DNA of 64,000 nucleotides, taken from the NCBI GenBank assembly GCA_963693085.1, contig OY856411.1, positions 71,034,001 through 71,098,000 on the forward strand, read 5' to 3'. The notes beneath the pieces are model-generated. The model searched no databases. It was not told the DNA's origin and saw nothing but the letters and a program-made list of their open reading frames with translations. The translations under genes were made by a program, and so were the position numbers. Positions 44,218 through 56,835 of the stretch are shown here, piece after piece. Numbering within the stretch: the first letter of the stretch is position 1; each line of letters opens with the position of its first letter. The stretch is from Alisma plantago-aquatica. Its lineage: Eukaryota; Streptophyta; Magnoliopsida; Alismatales; Alismataceae.

Positions 44218-46882
44218 TGTGATAAAGTGATTTTTCTATATTCTTTTATTTGTTCTTTTATAACATTTTAACCCTAAACCCTTATTTCAAAGAAGGATAA
44301 CTTGATCAATCAAAGATTGGAATCTCGAGCTCAAACTTTACCAACACCTAGGGTTTGCCATGATGAAGTTATGGTTCAATTTTTGTATCAATATAATACT
44401 CCTACCTCTCTATATGATTTTTCAAAGTTAATGTAATGTTTCCCTCTTTGATTATTTGCATATGATGCATCACTATGGTTTTTGATCATCACTAGGTCAT
44501 TTAACCCTGTCACGTGGGGGTTTGACTCACCCATCCATGGGTTGCCCTCAGGGCACCATCACAACTGCTCATGTGTGATCCCACAGATCTAGGGAGGATC
44601 AGATGGCTGAGAAGTCGTCCCCAACCTCTGATTGCTATGTGAGATCGTGACAATAGCCATGAGACTTGAACGCTGACCATGATCACCCTCTCTACCCTCT
44701 TTCATGAGAAACCACTCGAGGCACTGCCTCCACCTCACCTCCACAGACTCACCAACTCCTCCCACAAACTACTCCGATAACCACCCTCTCTAGCATGCCA
44801 AACTGAAGTTTGGGTTTCTCGTACTCAACCTCACCCTTATCTATTTAAACCCCTCCTCACATTCTCCTGGACCTCTTTAGTCTGCCGTACCTCCCAATTT
44901 GCTCGCTACTTGTCCCATTAGCTCCATCCTCAAGCCAACCACTCTAGTCGGCTCCGACATGGAGTAATTTCTAGATGAGTTGCCTCTCCCCATATTCACC
45001 ACAAATTGGTCATCCCTCCATCTTTGTGGTGTCTCAAAAAAACTCAACGGAACCTCAGAAGGCTCCCATATCACATACAACTTGCTCGCCTCATCTCCTC
45101 TACCGCAGGCGACAACCTACTTTAATCTCCTCTACGATGTGATGCTCCAAAGGGATCCAAACCCCAACACCTTTCCACCCTAACCTAGGAGAGCCCCATA
45201 AAGGTGAAGCTTACCTTAGATACACACGAGAAGCACTCAACCTCCATCCTGAGCTCGTCGGAGTTGACGATGGAGCTAGCAAGCTTTGTAAGAGGAGAAG
45301 AAGAGTGGGCCCCACCTCACTGACTGGATCCAACTTGGACCAGTAAGGTAAATCCAAGTCAGATATCTAATATCTAATCACGTAAAACCTCACCACTGTT
45401 GGATTTGAGCATCAACGACCCTTTTAATTCCCTTTTTCCATTATTTGTCCTCTATTTTAAATAATTGCCAGAAAATACCTTGTTCTTAGGAAAAACAAAA
45501 TAAATCATAAGAATATTGGAAAATTGCAAATAGATACTATATTTTGATAAAAAAATATGAGGAATACAAATATTCCATCAGTTAATCCTAAATATAACTC
45601 GTATTGATGCTTATACTCAAATATGATCCTACCTTGTTTAATTATTCAGAACTTGAACCTGATTAAATCACCAGAGTCATAAGATTGTCTTATTTTTGTG
45701 CCTAGATAATTATGGGACATTCAATTCCAATTTATGTGACTCAAATATCAACAAAGATGAATTATTACTCTTTTTCCCTATTTGGCTTACCAAAAATGGT
45801 TATAATTATACATCATGATCTAAAGACCACCAAATCGATCTAGACATCCTACTCTGACATGATACTATCAAATGTGGACTCAAATTTGTACTCGATGACT
45901 CATACTCTACTCTCATGACTCTAACTATGAAAAGGGCCTTTTATATTCTGTTAGAACTAAATGGTGATTTTACCAATATATCTAATTAGTACCAAATCTA
46001 TTATAATTTTAGAAGTACAAGGTACCAGTAAGGAGCATCTCTAGACTCCCCACTTCTGAGTAGAAGGTACACCATTACCTCTTACTTGGTTTATTGTATA
46101 ACATGCTTGTAATATATGTGTAGTAAATACATGGCATATGATAATAGATAAAATGGATGTCTTTGAATGATATGTTGCTTGATTTTCCATATTTATGTTT
46201 ATGAACACAAGAAAACATAAGATATATGATCCACTGTGATAAGCACTAAATCTATTTGGTAGAATAGTACATTAATGAAAGTATGAAATCTCTTTGGTAA
46301 AATAGTACATGTGAGCACTAAATCTCTTTGGTAGAATAGTGCATGTGGATGATCAACTGTACACATAATGGAAAATATGCCTAAAACATGTGATCTCTTT
46401 TATTAATAACTTTTCCCTATTCATTTATGCTTTTTATCATATTAATTATTCTTTCCAAGTAATAGTTTTATCTTTTGCTAAGTTTTACGATGAGAGGTAT
46501 AATCAAAGACACATAGGCGTACTCAGTACAATATATTAATATATTGTGCTGATGTGTACCAATTTCAAATGCTTTTTAGGTACCTTTTATGATGATGATG
46601 ATGATGCAACTCAATATGATGGCTCAACAAGATCATATCTTTCATGGGGATGATAAAGTTAAATGATACTCCTAGTTTAAGTTCTTTTTATTCTATAAGT
46701 AGTTCTCTCATGTATTAAGTTTTTCTTCTGTAGTACTCCTATGCCTTCAGGCCCTTATGTAATTAACACTTGGTTTATTTAAGGAAGCTTGTTATTTGGT
46801 GCTTGTATATACTTGTGTGTTTGATCCACTCAGGGATAGGCAACTTTAACCCTTTTGTACATCGTTCCCTATTGGGTCTAAG
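44218..46882 (+). repeat. 3' LTR of element E
   Basis: Begins TGTGATAAAG after the tract GAGGACAAATTTCTTTTAAGG, the typical chromovirus gene end. It matches the left LTR to TCTAAGG and is then cut off by sequence of D. It shows the uninterrupted LINE2 target. Confidence 0.88.
46246..46351 (+). repeat. Tandem repeat in the right LTR of E (three units)
   Basis: The same unit as at 38271 but only three copies (about 46246, 46284, 46318), so two units, one 72-bp step, were gained or lost since insertion. Confidence 0.85.
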
Positions 46883-48290
46883 GGACATGCAACTTGTTCT
46901 AGTGTGACCTTTTACAACCAACTCTTCATTACCCCTATCTATAAGTAACTAATTGTTAGTTCTTATTGTATTGGAGAATGTTCTTTATAGTACTTCAATG
47001 ACCTTCACTAGGATATGACTAGTTCCTTCTTGTCATGTTTAAAGCATTCAAGACGTTAGGATGTGTACATAATATGGCATACATGATAGATCCAATAGTA
47101 GAGGCTTATGAAATCTTACTCATGTGTGCCCTATCTTATGAAGTGTTTTGACATTGGTCTCTAGAGAGACTTCTTTCATGACATAGGGGTAAGTTTCCTC
47201 TCTTATACTATTGCATGATGAACCATTTCAACACTTCATCAATGCATGTACTTGGACTTATACCATGAAGCCTTTTAGATCCATCTCTATAGATATTGAT
47301 TCCTAGAATCTAAGATACTTCTTCTAAGTCCTTCATGGAGAATTAACCTTAAAACCATGTTTTAGCCAATGTTGAGTACTCATTTCTCATCAACAATGTG
47401 TCATCTACATATAACATGAGGACTTTAATCATGCTTCCACTAACCTTCTTGTAAACACAAGGTTCATATTCATTTTGGATAAAGCCAAACTATGTTATTG
47501 TCTCATCAAAGTGAAGATTCTAGCTCTGAGATCCTTGTTTCAGTGTATTGATTGATCTTTGTAGCTTATAGAATTTTCTAGGTTCACTGGGAGTGTTAAA
47601 AACTTTTAGTTGTTTCATGTACAAATCCTCAAATAGATTTCCATTGATGAGTATGGTTTCAACATCCATTTTCCAAATCTCATCATCATGGGAAGCTGCA
47701 ATGACAAGCACGATCCTAATGGATTTAACCATGACAGCATATGAAGCAATTTCATTGTAGTCAACACCTTGAACATTCTTGAAACCCATAGGAACTAGTC
47801 TACCTTTAAAGGTTTGTATATTAAAATCAATTTTGGTCTATTTTTTAAAGACACGTATGTACCCTATGGGTTTTACCCGTATAGTGGTACCACCAAGGTC
47901 CATACCTTGTTGGTATACATGGAGTTCATCTCAGATCTCATGTCTTCATGTTATTTATTAGACTTTGGTTCCTCAGTATCCGCATTGTAGGTTGTTGGTT
48001 CATCATCAGACCTGACCAACATATTGTCTTATTGAGTCACGATAAATCCAAATCTATCTATCCCAAGACATGCCCTACTAGACCTTAAACATTCTTTTGT
48101 TATAAGAGGAACTTGAGATTCAATAATATTTTATGATTCCTCTTGTTCTGATCCATATCCATAGGTTCAATGTTATCTTGTTGGTCTCTAGCTTCTTCTA
48201 ATTCTATTATCCTACCACTCTTTCCTATAGAATAAATTCCTTTTTGAGAAATAAAATAGTTATGGCAACAAAAACATTGTTTTCAGATGG
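46883..48290 (-). pseudogene. copia RT, end of integrase and start of RNase H (element D)
   Basis: Minus frame 47789-47520 reads KNVQGVDYNEIASYAVMVKS, WKMDVETILINGNLFEDLYM and FNTPSEPRKFYKLQRSI, matching copia RT (GVDYNETFSPV, DVKTAFLNGNL, YKLKKSLYGLKQ). YVDD (47400-47411) and LGINIYRD follow. Upstream, near 48250, are NVFVAITILFL-like and ERVVG, the integrase end. The 3' end stops at E with VVKGHTRTS. Non-functional. Confidence 0.82.
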
Positions 48291-49690
48291 AATATACGAG
48301 TAAAATCCCTTGTTTCAAGAGGGGGTCATAAAGATTGTATAGAACTGACTGAGGGCTCCCCCGATGGTGATAAGTGACTAGAGGCACGATAGAGAATGAA
48401 CTTCGAAGGGGTAGTGACAACAATGCCCATTCATCTTCATCTTTAAAAGGAGACAGGAATCATCCTCCTACTCCAAAGGAACATACTGTATCTGGAAACA
48501 ATGAACGCCACATCTAAAGGAGAAGAAACAAGGTCCTGGATGGAGCTTTGGAAGTTAAAATAGATAGACACATCATTGAAGAAGATTGAAATCTATTTGA
48601 GAGGTCAGACTCTGATATACCCGGGGGAGGAAGCTAAGAAGAATGCAAAGAGGTGAAAAAATTGCCTTGTAGGATAAGTCATCGAGTTTAAACCATTTCC
48701 ACTGTCACTGGAAATGTACCTCTCTCAGATCTGGATACTAAAAGGCACTATTGAAGTGATTACCCATAATTAAGTTCTCAGATCATTTTGGTTTGGGGAA
48801 TGCCCTCAATAATGGGATCTATTTAGTTAGGGGGAAGCCGCTAGTGCTAATAAAGTGGTAACCAGGTGACACTTTGAAGAGATCTCGACTAGAAGATATC
48901 TCATCTAGGTTCATGTTCATGAACTCCCAATGGAGCTCTAGGACATGAAAATGTTCTCATGAGTAGGTTGTTTCCCGAGGAATCCTCTAAGACCTGATTG
49001 ATCTACATTTGAACTGAGGAATCTAGAGTACGTTAGATTACAAGTCCTAATGTCAGCGAGCTTGGAATTTCTAAAGAAATTGGAAGTGTCCATCAATAAA
49101 GGCTCCACACATACCATTTACTTTTATTACTAAATTGTTCTATGAACTTACTTTGTCTATAATCTCCTTGGCCACAATGATTGTAGTGTTAGCCAAAAAC
49201 TGACGAGTAAGGAGATATGGGTGCAAAATAAAGTTACTAAAGATAAAATGAGAAGGACTAATATTCTGCAATTTAGGAAGACAAGGCGTTGGACACTAAT
49301 GATAAAGTAGTAGGCAATGAAGAGGAGGAATTCCATTTTCCTAAAGATTCATTTGGTGATAATAGCTCTAATGTTTCTAATGCTCTGGAGGAAGAAATTA
49401 TAACCAGTGTGGTTGATCCTATGACTCCTCCAAACTCAATTGACAAGGAAGGAGATGACGGTTTCAGGGTTCAAAAAGTCAATAGAAGGAAAAAATCAAA
49501 AAGAAAGGGGAGAAAAGGATAAAACAACACTACCTCTTACAGTGATAAGTGTTGAAAAACTGAGACAACAGATAAGGCAACATAAATGAAAATTTAATGC
49601 TGGATCCCCTAACTAGTAGATCGTATCAATAACAATGTATCTAGGAAAGAGGGTATCAAGAAATATACATGGTCTTGGAGTAAGTCAAGT
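48291..49690. other. Degenerate interval, possibly a LINE ORF1 relic
   Basis: One acidic-then-basic frame at 49289-49522 ends DGFRVQKVNRRKKSKRKGRK, like the tail of plant LINE ORF1 (GFQxVxxRRKKKKxK). About 120 bp further, SRNIHGLG (near 49656) could be the decayed WNIRGLG start of a LINE ORF2 on the + strand. No ends or TSD can be read. The rest shows nothing recognisable. Confidence 0.35.
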
Positions 49691-50119
49691 GACAAATCTT
49701 GTAGTAACGTGCTTCTTCTTCAAGTTGCACATGGACGGCTGTCAGTGGCGGCCTCCTGGTGTTACACCATGGATGACGGTTGATGACATCCTCCTAGTAG
49801 GTGGCAACGACCTCCTCACCTCTAGTAGTCCACACAGACCACCGAGAACTCCACATTGCACTACCAAAGCCAATGAGAAGAGTTGTCCCTTCAATCATCA
49901 ATCTGCTACGATTGATTCACTCTCCCATGTTGTTTCTCCCTTGTTGTCCCTCCCTTTTATGGGTAGGACTCGCTCTGGCTCTCTAGTTACCACAACCATA
50001 GAGGACAACATTTGGGATGATTTTGAAATCCTTAAATACCCCTCTTTTTATTGGAGGGCCAGGGTCAGGGTTTCCAGATCAACTGGGAGTAGAAGAGACA
50101 GATTCTCATAATCTTTTTA

Positions 50120-50178
50120 GAAGTTTTGAACCATCAAATGATCAGTTCAAACCTAAATTGATCAATTCACACATGAAC
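50120..50178. repeat. Dyad repeats in LTR D2, left part
   Basis: GATCAGTTCAAACC, TTGATCAATTCACACATGAAC: TTCAA/TTGAA-type half sites directly left of element F. Continues at 61156. Confidence 0.55.
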
Positions 50179-51055
50179 TGTTATAACCTCGATTTCTCCA
50201 AATTATGTAATGAAATTATAAAGGTTCTTTTTAAAGAAAAATGAAATTCATGGTTGATATGATGAATTGTTTGAATGGATTGAGTGGATTGTGTGTTTGA
50301 TAACTTGTATGTTCTCTTATTGGGCCTTTGAGGCCGTGGAGCCCAATGGAAAGATTAAAAGAAAAACAAAAAGAAATGAAAAAGGGAATTTCATTTAATA
50401 AAGGAATATATGAGGGAAATAAAAAGAAATGATTTTAAGGCTAAAAGGTATTTTCCCAAAATAAGATTTCGAGTTAAAAGGGTTCCTTGGGGTTCAAGGA
50501 ACTCGGGATAATTAGATAATGGCAAAAGAAATAAGGAATATGTGGAAAATACAATTAAATAAGAGATAACTTGAAACTGAAGTAAAAGGCTCATTTCCTT
50601 TGGATAATGACTCCAATTTTTGTACAAGTGAAGATAAAAATATAAACGAGTTTTCCTCAAAATTTGAGGAAAAACGAAGTTAAGGATTGAGAGTTATTGA
50701 ATTTTCAAGTTATCATCAAAATAGCATTTTCCTTGAATATTTAGGAATTATTTTCCTTTTTAGTTTAAGCACGGACGACGCTGACCGTTGGATTTTAATC
50801 CAACGGATCGCGGTCATCGTCTAGAGTCCCAAAGGGACTCGGACTGTGGCGCCGACAGGGGTTTTTCCCCTCGCTTTCCTGACCAATGCAGTGCATGTGC
50901 ACTCGCGTTTTGTGTCCCATTGGGATCGGGAGGTCCGGGCGAAGGATCTAGACCAAGGATTTGATGGGTTTCGTGGTGTTTTCTAGAAACGCCCAATCGG
51001 GCCAAGGTCTTGGATGGCGGCAGGGTTGGGAAACCCTAGAGAGGCCCTCGTGCCC

Positions 51056-51063
51056 TATAAATA
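51056..51063 (+). promoter_or_regulatory. TATA box of the 5' LTR of F
   Basis: CCCTATAAATAAGGG is a strong plant TATA box. Transcription probably starts about 30 bp downstream, near 51090. Same box at 59193 in the right LTR. Confidence 0.75.
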
Positions 51064-52267
51064 AGGGTCCTTCGAGTCGGGAGCACCTTCACGAACTCAA
51101 ACGGCGGCTTCTAGACCCTCGACTCACTCTCTCCCTCTCAATTGCCCTAGCTCCGGCGAGAACTCCGCCTTGCTCCACCGTGGCTCGAGTGGTAAAGAAG
51201 AAGAAAAAGACGACGTATAGACGTCGTTGGATTTGAGACCACCGTGATCCAGGAAGGGATCTAACAGCTCGAGGAAGCAACCGGTTAAGTTGCGCTCGCG
51301 ACTCCGAGCGTTCGATCGAGATCCAGCGGCTGAGGACGAGCGGCGGGATGCATCTCTTGGTTAGTGGAGGGCCTCGACGTGGAGCGTCAGATCAACGCGG
51401 GACGCATCGGTGCACCGATCGAACGGCCCAGGTTTTTCGGTAAATTCTTCTCTCTGCTTAATAATCCAGATAAATGATTTATCTTGCGAAATTAATAGAA
51501 TTATCTAGGAAACTCGTATGAGAAAACTTAATATATGAAAATTGTATAGAAAAATACGAGGAATCCAATAAAAATAGATTGAGAACCCAGTTCTGTATGT
51601 TTTGCAAAAAGTACTTTAATTTGTTAATAAAGTGTATTTAGAATTGGTGAGAAACCCTAATTGCATGATTAAGGTGTATTTTGGTAAATCAATAGATCAA
51701 ACTGATAAGTTAAACTTTGCTAATGATAAAGGTGATATGATTATCAGTTTGAATGCAAAAGTATGAGATTTAGAGTTGTAATGCTTAAAAAGGAAGTTAT
51801 TTTACATGGAAACCCTAATTTGGGATAAAAGGAGATAAAAAGCATGTTTTTGGCGGAATAAGATAATTGGATATTTAATAAAGGAAATTTACTGAGAAAT
51901 TAGGGGTTTTATGTAGTTTAATGAATTTAGGATGATAATAAGGAAAGAAGAAGTGTAAACCCTAATTTCTAAAGGAACCATAAAATAGGAATTGAAACCC
52001 TAAGTAATATGATGAAAATTAGATGAATATTATTAAAAGGAAAATTGTCCTTTTATTTCAGGTTTTGCTTGTTGATTGGGTTTCTCTTTCTATCTTGAAA
52101 TCTGCATTTAAAGGTATGTGGTTACTTAGGGTTAACCGCTTATGTTTTCCGATGTTTCCCGAACGTTTTATCGCTTTGAATGCAACTAAACTGCTTGGAT
52201 GTTCATATTGCAAATATAATGTGGCTATGACTATCACTTAATGTGTATACCCATAAACTCAGATCCT

Positions 52268-52500
52268 GGTTCTCTCTGTGGCAAAATAGCTAACCTAGTA
52301 CATGGCTACCTATGGGTAGGCCATCAGGTTAGAGAAAGGCCTAGTACATGGCTACCTATTGGGTAGGTCCATCAGGTCTATGGGTGACCTAGTACATGGT
52401 TACCCATTGGGTAGGTCCATCAGGTCAATGGTTGACTTAGTACATGGCTACCATGGAGGTAGGACCATCAAGTCATAACGAGTTAGATATTGGGCTATCC
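52268..52500 (+). repeat. Tandem repeat in the 5' LTR of F
   Basis: Four units of about 55-60 bp with CTAGTACATGGCTACC, TACC-TATTGGGTAGG and CCATCAGGTC; the TACCxATTGGGTA part is itself a dyad. Repeated at 60428-60610. Confidence 0.85.
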
Positions 52501-53021
52501 TCGGATAGTGCCATGCGACTCTACTACCTAAAAGAGAGGTGATATTCATGTCCACTGCAGGGACAGCCTAGAGTTTGAGAATATGTATGGATTGAGTTAT
52601 ATGGTTTAAAACGTAATCTTGTTTGTTAAATCATTAATTGAATGATTATGTTGTTAACTTAGTTGAACAATTATCTGCTTCTCCCCACATACCAGCTTTG
52701 GCTGATCGTTGTTTTTGTTTGTCGGCGTTTTAGGTAAAATCCTCAAAAGTACAAACAGTAAAGCGACATATTGTGAATTCAAGAATTAAAGAACAAGGAG
52801 GAATTAAATAGAGTAGTTAAGTTGTGGTTAGAAGATAGTTCCCCACTTTTCAAGGTATGCAAACAGAAAAATTTTATTACCATTTTTTTCAGTATAGTCT
52901 GTTAGAATTTAATAATTATTTATAGTTATATGTTGAACCTTTGATCCAGAATTAATGGGTGCGGCTTTATCCTCTTGGTCTCCCTTAATTGGGGGTTACT
53001 GAAAGGTGAGGTCGTAACATT

Positions 53022-53038
53022 TGGTATCAGATCCTGGG
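53022..53038 (+). other. Primer binding site of element F
   Basis: TGGTATCAGATCCTGGG, two bases after the LTR, matches the tRNA-Met complement in its first ten bases. Confidence 0.8.
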
Positions 53039-53479
53039 TTCTTCATGTAACTATTAGTAATTATTTAATTTTACAAACTCCATAGAACCCAAGGGAGTTA
53101 TTAGAGGAGTATCCGAAAGACGGAGGTGTCTAGAAAGGGATCACGACCGGGGGCTGGCAAGATTTTCCTCCGCACCGCTAGTCAGAATACGAGGACTCCC
53201 AGACCCGTGTGACCGCCTGGCCAAAGTCTTAGGGTATGAATCGAAATAAGATAACTTTAGGACTCTCTCATCTTATTCATCCCTTCTCATCACATACTCT
53301 TTTAGGGCTTTAAGAGTAGGATTCTCTCTCTCCTCCACACTCATGTGGTATGGGCAAATAAGTTAAGGGTTTAAGAATCCTCCAACAAATTAATAAAAGG
53401 TATGTAATGAGATATCACTGAACATAAGTATAACTAGTTTAAATGATAAACTAAAGGTTTGCTTGTTATGCTTATGTAG
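53039..53479 (+). other. Untranslated leader between primer site and gag of F
   Basis: 441 bp, no supported ORF; expected to hold RNA packaging and dimer signals, none of which I can identify. Confidence 0.5.
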
Positions 53480-54844
53480 ATGGCAAGGACCAAGACTGTT
53501 GCTATCCCTGAGGGCTCCGGAAAACCGGCTAGGAGTGTTTGGCCTCCCCGTAAAGCAAAGGAGTCTTCTGAAAAGAGGAATAGGAACCATGTGGGTGGAT
53601 CCTCTAAGAAGAGGAAGAGGCCTGAAGAAGTCACTCAAGAAGTCCCTAACCCTGACCCGGTACCATTTAGTAATCTGAACCAAGAAGAAGATCAAGGATG
53701 TGAAGGGCAGCATGTGTATGAGGAAGAAGCCCAGATGGATGAGGACCCAGTCGGTGAATCAGAACCCACCATGATGATCCATACCCCTGATACCTTGTGG
53801 TTAGAGCAACAGAGGAAGTTGACAGAAGCTATTAGTGCTTTGGCCCTCCGAGACATAGCTAGAGCTGAGAATGGTGAACCACACCCTGTTCGTCCACGTG
53901 TGGGAGCCACCATCTTAGACTTTGTCAAGCTGAACATAGAGAAGTTCTGGGGAGAGGATAAGACAGAAGTGGTGGATAAAGCAGAAGCCTGGATACTGGC
54001 AATAGAGAATGGTTTCCGCATGCTTGAAGTGCAGCCGAGCAAGAAGGTCCTCTTTGCTGCTCACCTCCTGGAAGGAGCAGCTAAGATATGGTGGGAGACC
54101 CACATCACAGGCCGAGATCTGACTGAGGAACCAATGGCATGGGCTGATTTCAAAACCATCTTCACTTCTAGATTCGTCCCGGTTGCAGCTAAGAAAGAGA
54201 AGGAAAGGGAATTCACTAACATGACTCAAGGAAATTCCTCGGTGGCAGAATTTGGGCGTAAGTTTCGGATCCTGGAACGTTTTAGGTACAAGATGGATGA
54301 GGAAAGGAGGGTGGATCACTTCATAGAGCGTCTTCACCCTGCCCTGAAGCCTCATGTGATGGCAAGCAAACCTAAAACCTTTGCAGAAGCTTACAACACT
54401 GCCTTAGACATGGAGAGAACCGTGATGCCTGCACAGCTGCCACCCAAGGGGTTTTTGGGTTTCACTGAAGGAACCCGAGGATAGAAGAATCATCATAAGA
54501 AGGGCCCAGGTCGTCATCAAGCCATGGGAAGACATGAAGGAAGAGGAAGACCTCATCCAGAACACAACCGATCGTGATGCCGCTCTTGTAGAAAATGGCA
54601 TCCTGGTGAGTGTCGCCATAAGAAGAAGGTCTGCTTTAGTTGTCAGCAAGAGGGGCATATCCTGTCTGCTTGTCCCCTACCAGCACCAAAGGGACCAAGT
54701 CCAGTGGCAGCCCCACCTGTAGCAGCTCCACCAGTAGATGTGGCCCCACCTACTGGAGAAAGAAGGCAAGCTCGAGTGTTCGCCATCGACAATGAAGAAG
54801 CTCAAGCAAATGCAAATCGGTTGATTGAGGGTAATAACCCATAG
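53480..54844 (+). pseudogene. gag: gag of element F
   Basis: 334 codons from ATG 53480 to a TAG at 54482, then the same frame continues to 54844 with one further TGA near 54575. A basic start (ARTKTV, KRNRN, KKRKRPEE) and acidic linker come first. The gag core has LNIEKFWGEDKTEVVDKAEA, HLLEGAAKIWWETH, FKTIFTSRFVP and FGRKFRILERFR. Then CRSCRKWHPGEC and the CCHC knuckle CFSCQQEGHILSACP (54632-54676). Gag packages element RNA. The two stops make it inactive as it stands. Confidence 0.9.
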
Positions 54845-54891
54845 AGTTTTTTTTTAATGTTTTGGAAGTTGAGAATGTGATAGTCTAATGC

Positions 54892-55461
54892 ATGGTGAAC
54901 AATGATGTAGGCATGCTTGAAGTCATGGGACATAATGTAAAAGCACTATTTGATTCTGGTTCTACTAATACTTTCATTTCGAGGAATCTTGCGACTATGC
55001 TTTGTTTGGATATCAAGGATTTAGGATATGTCTTAGATGTTACAACCCCAAGTGGTCGAATCTTTACCTCTCTTTTGAAAACTCCGATGATACCTGTGAA
55101 ATATCGAGATCATGAATTTCCTACAGACTTTATCCTTCTTGACATGAATGATTTTGATGTGATCATCGGAATGGATTGGCTTTATACTTATAGGGCCCAA
55201 ATCGACTGTAGGGAAAAGAAAGTGATCATTAGGGAACCAGGTCACCCACCCTTTGTCATTAGAGGTAGGAAAGATGCCACCACCAGTTTGTATGTGTCAT
55301 CCCTGAAGGCAGAAAGAATGATGAATAAAGGTTGTCAAGCTTTCCTAGCAGTTGTTACCGAGCCCGAACCCAAGGTGCAGCCCTTAGAGGAAATAGAGGT
55401 AGTCAGGAGCTATGCAGATGTTTTTCCAGATGATCTACCAGGGATTCCTCTAGAGAGATAG
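54892..55461 (+). pseudogene. Protease of element F
   Basis: Frame +1 relative to gag, the shift lying at or near a T9 run (54846-54854). It has LFDSGSTNTFISRNLA (intact DSG active site), FDVIIGMDWL (second protease motif), and the linker to RT with YADVFPDDLPG. It ends at TAG 55459-55461, where the sequence continues in frame into RT, so this is a single nonsense change in pol. Confidence 0.88.
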
Positions 55462-56835
55462 GTGGATTTTTCCATAGAGCTAGCTCCAGGGACAAGCCCT
55501 ATTTCACGTGCACCTTATAGGATGGCCCCTGCAGAGTTGCTCGAGTTGAAGAAACAATTGCAGGAATTGCTAGACAAGGGTTTTATCCGGCCTAGCACAT
55601 CACCATGGGGAGCTCCAGTCCTGTTTGTAAAGAAAAAGGATGGCTCGCTCCGTATGTGCATAGACTACCGGATGATTAACCAAGCTACCATTAAGAACAA
55701 ATACCCTTTACCCCGAATAGATGACCTGTTTGACCAGTTGAAGTCTGCTCGAGTCTTTTCTAAAATTGACTTAAGATCGGGTTACCACCAATTGAGAGTC
55801 AAGAGTGAGGACATCCCAAAAACAGCTTTTAGAACACGATATGGCCATTATGAATTTGTGGTTATGCCTTTTGGATTGTCCAATGCACCCAGTGTGTTCA
55901 TGAACCTTATGAATAGTGTGTTTCAACCCTTCCTTGACTCGTTTGTCATAGTGTTCATAGATGACATCTTGGTATATTCCAACGACTTAGAGCAACACCG
56001 AGACCACCTAAGTAAAGTCCTTGATATCCTGAGAAAGCAGAAGTTTTATGGGAAATTCTCAAAATGCGAGTTTTGGATAGACCGAGTCATGTTCCTTGGG
56101 CATATCATCTCGGGAGGAACAATCGCTGTGGATCCAGCCAAGGTGTCAGCAGTTCGAGACTGGACTACACCGAAGAACCCCTCTGAGATCCGAAGCTTCT
56201 TGGGGTTAGCAGGATATTATCGACGTTTCATTTCAGATTTCTCAAAGACTGCCTTGCCCTTGACCATGTTGACTCGGAAGGATGTGAAATTTGTGTGGTC
56301 TGATGTTTGTGAGACTCATTTTCAAGAGCTGAAGGAAAAGTTGACCACTGCACCAGTGCTGACTCTACCATCAGGCAATGAGGGTTTCATGATCTTCACC
56401 GATGCATCCAAAATGGGTCTTGGCTGTGTTTTGGAGAAGAATCGACATGTGGTTGCTTATGCTTCTCGACAACTCAAGCCTAATGAGATGAATTACCCGA
56501 CACATGACTTAGAGTTGGCTGCTATCATTCATGCCTTGAAGATTTGGCGGCATTACCTGTATGGTGCTACTTTTGAAATCTTCACTGACCATAAGAGCTT
56601 GAAGTACCTTCTGACACAGAAAGACTTGAACTTACGACAACGAAGATGGATGGAATACATGAAGGATTACGATTTCACCATTGCCTATCATCCCGGGAAG
56701 GCAAATGTTGTGGCAGATGCGTTGAGTCGGAAACAACTTCGGTGTGCAGCTGTTCTGTCTAGTCAGTGGAAGAGCCTAGAAGAGCTGGTGAAATGGTCTC
56801 CTCAACCATTAGGTGATCGAGTTCGATTGGCCAAC
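55462..56835 (+). pseudogene. Reverse transcriptase and RNase H of element F
   Basis: In frame with protease. [73 protein letters not shown] and catalytic FIDDILVYS. RNase [42 protein letters not shown] and [11 protein letters not shown]. All catalytic residues look intact. The frame is lost by a one-base change near 56833, just before the integrase zinc region. Confidence 0.92.

Larger units (their letters stand above)
31892..46882 (+). mobile_element. Element E: decayed chromodomain Ty3/gypsy element
   Basis: LTRs of about 2.7 kb (31892-39018 including LINE2; 44218-46882) begin TGTGATAAAGTG. The interior has gag, CCHC-like knuckle, protease, RT, RNase H, integrase and a C-terminal chromodomain in that order. 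This is the chromovirus (Tekay/Del-like) arrangement. Every gene carries stops or shifts. The right LTR lacks its last approximately 35-40 bp, so no TSD can be read. Confidence 0.9.
29632..48290 (-). mobile_element. Element D: minus-strand copia remnant, split by element E
   Basis: Minus order is end of integrase and RT (48290-46883), then E, then RNase H and 3' LTR (31891-29632). The E insertion falls in the RNase H start, where copia elements read GYTDASFQSD. The left flank gives a decayed FQSN and the right flank VVKGHTRTS. Gag, protease and most of integrase are missing beyond 48290. Confidence 0.75.
50179..53019 (+). repeat. 5' LTR of element F
   Basis: Contains a TATA box at 51056, a C/T-rich leader with a short basic frame, and a four-unit tandem repeat at about 52270-52500. 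The longer open frame across the TATA box exists only in the other LTR (59098-59580), so it is not a gene. Confidence 0.95.

Noticed and set aside
50961..51236. Frames in the F LTRs (also 59098-59580)
   Set aside because: They cross the TATA box and are not conserved between the two LTRs.
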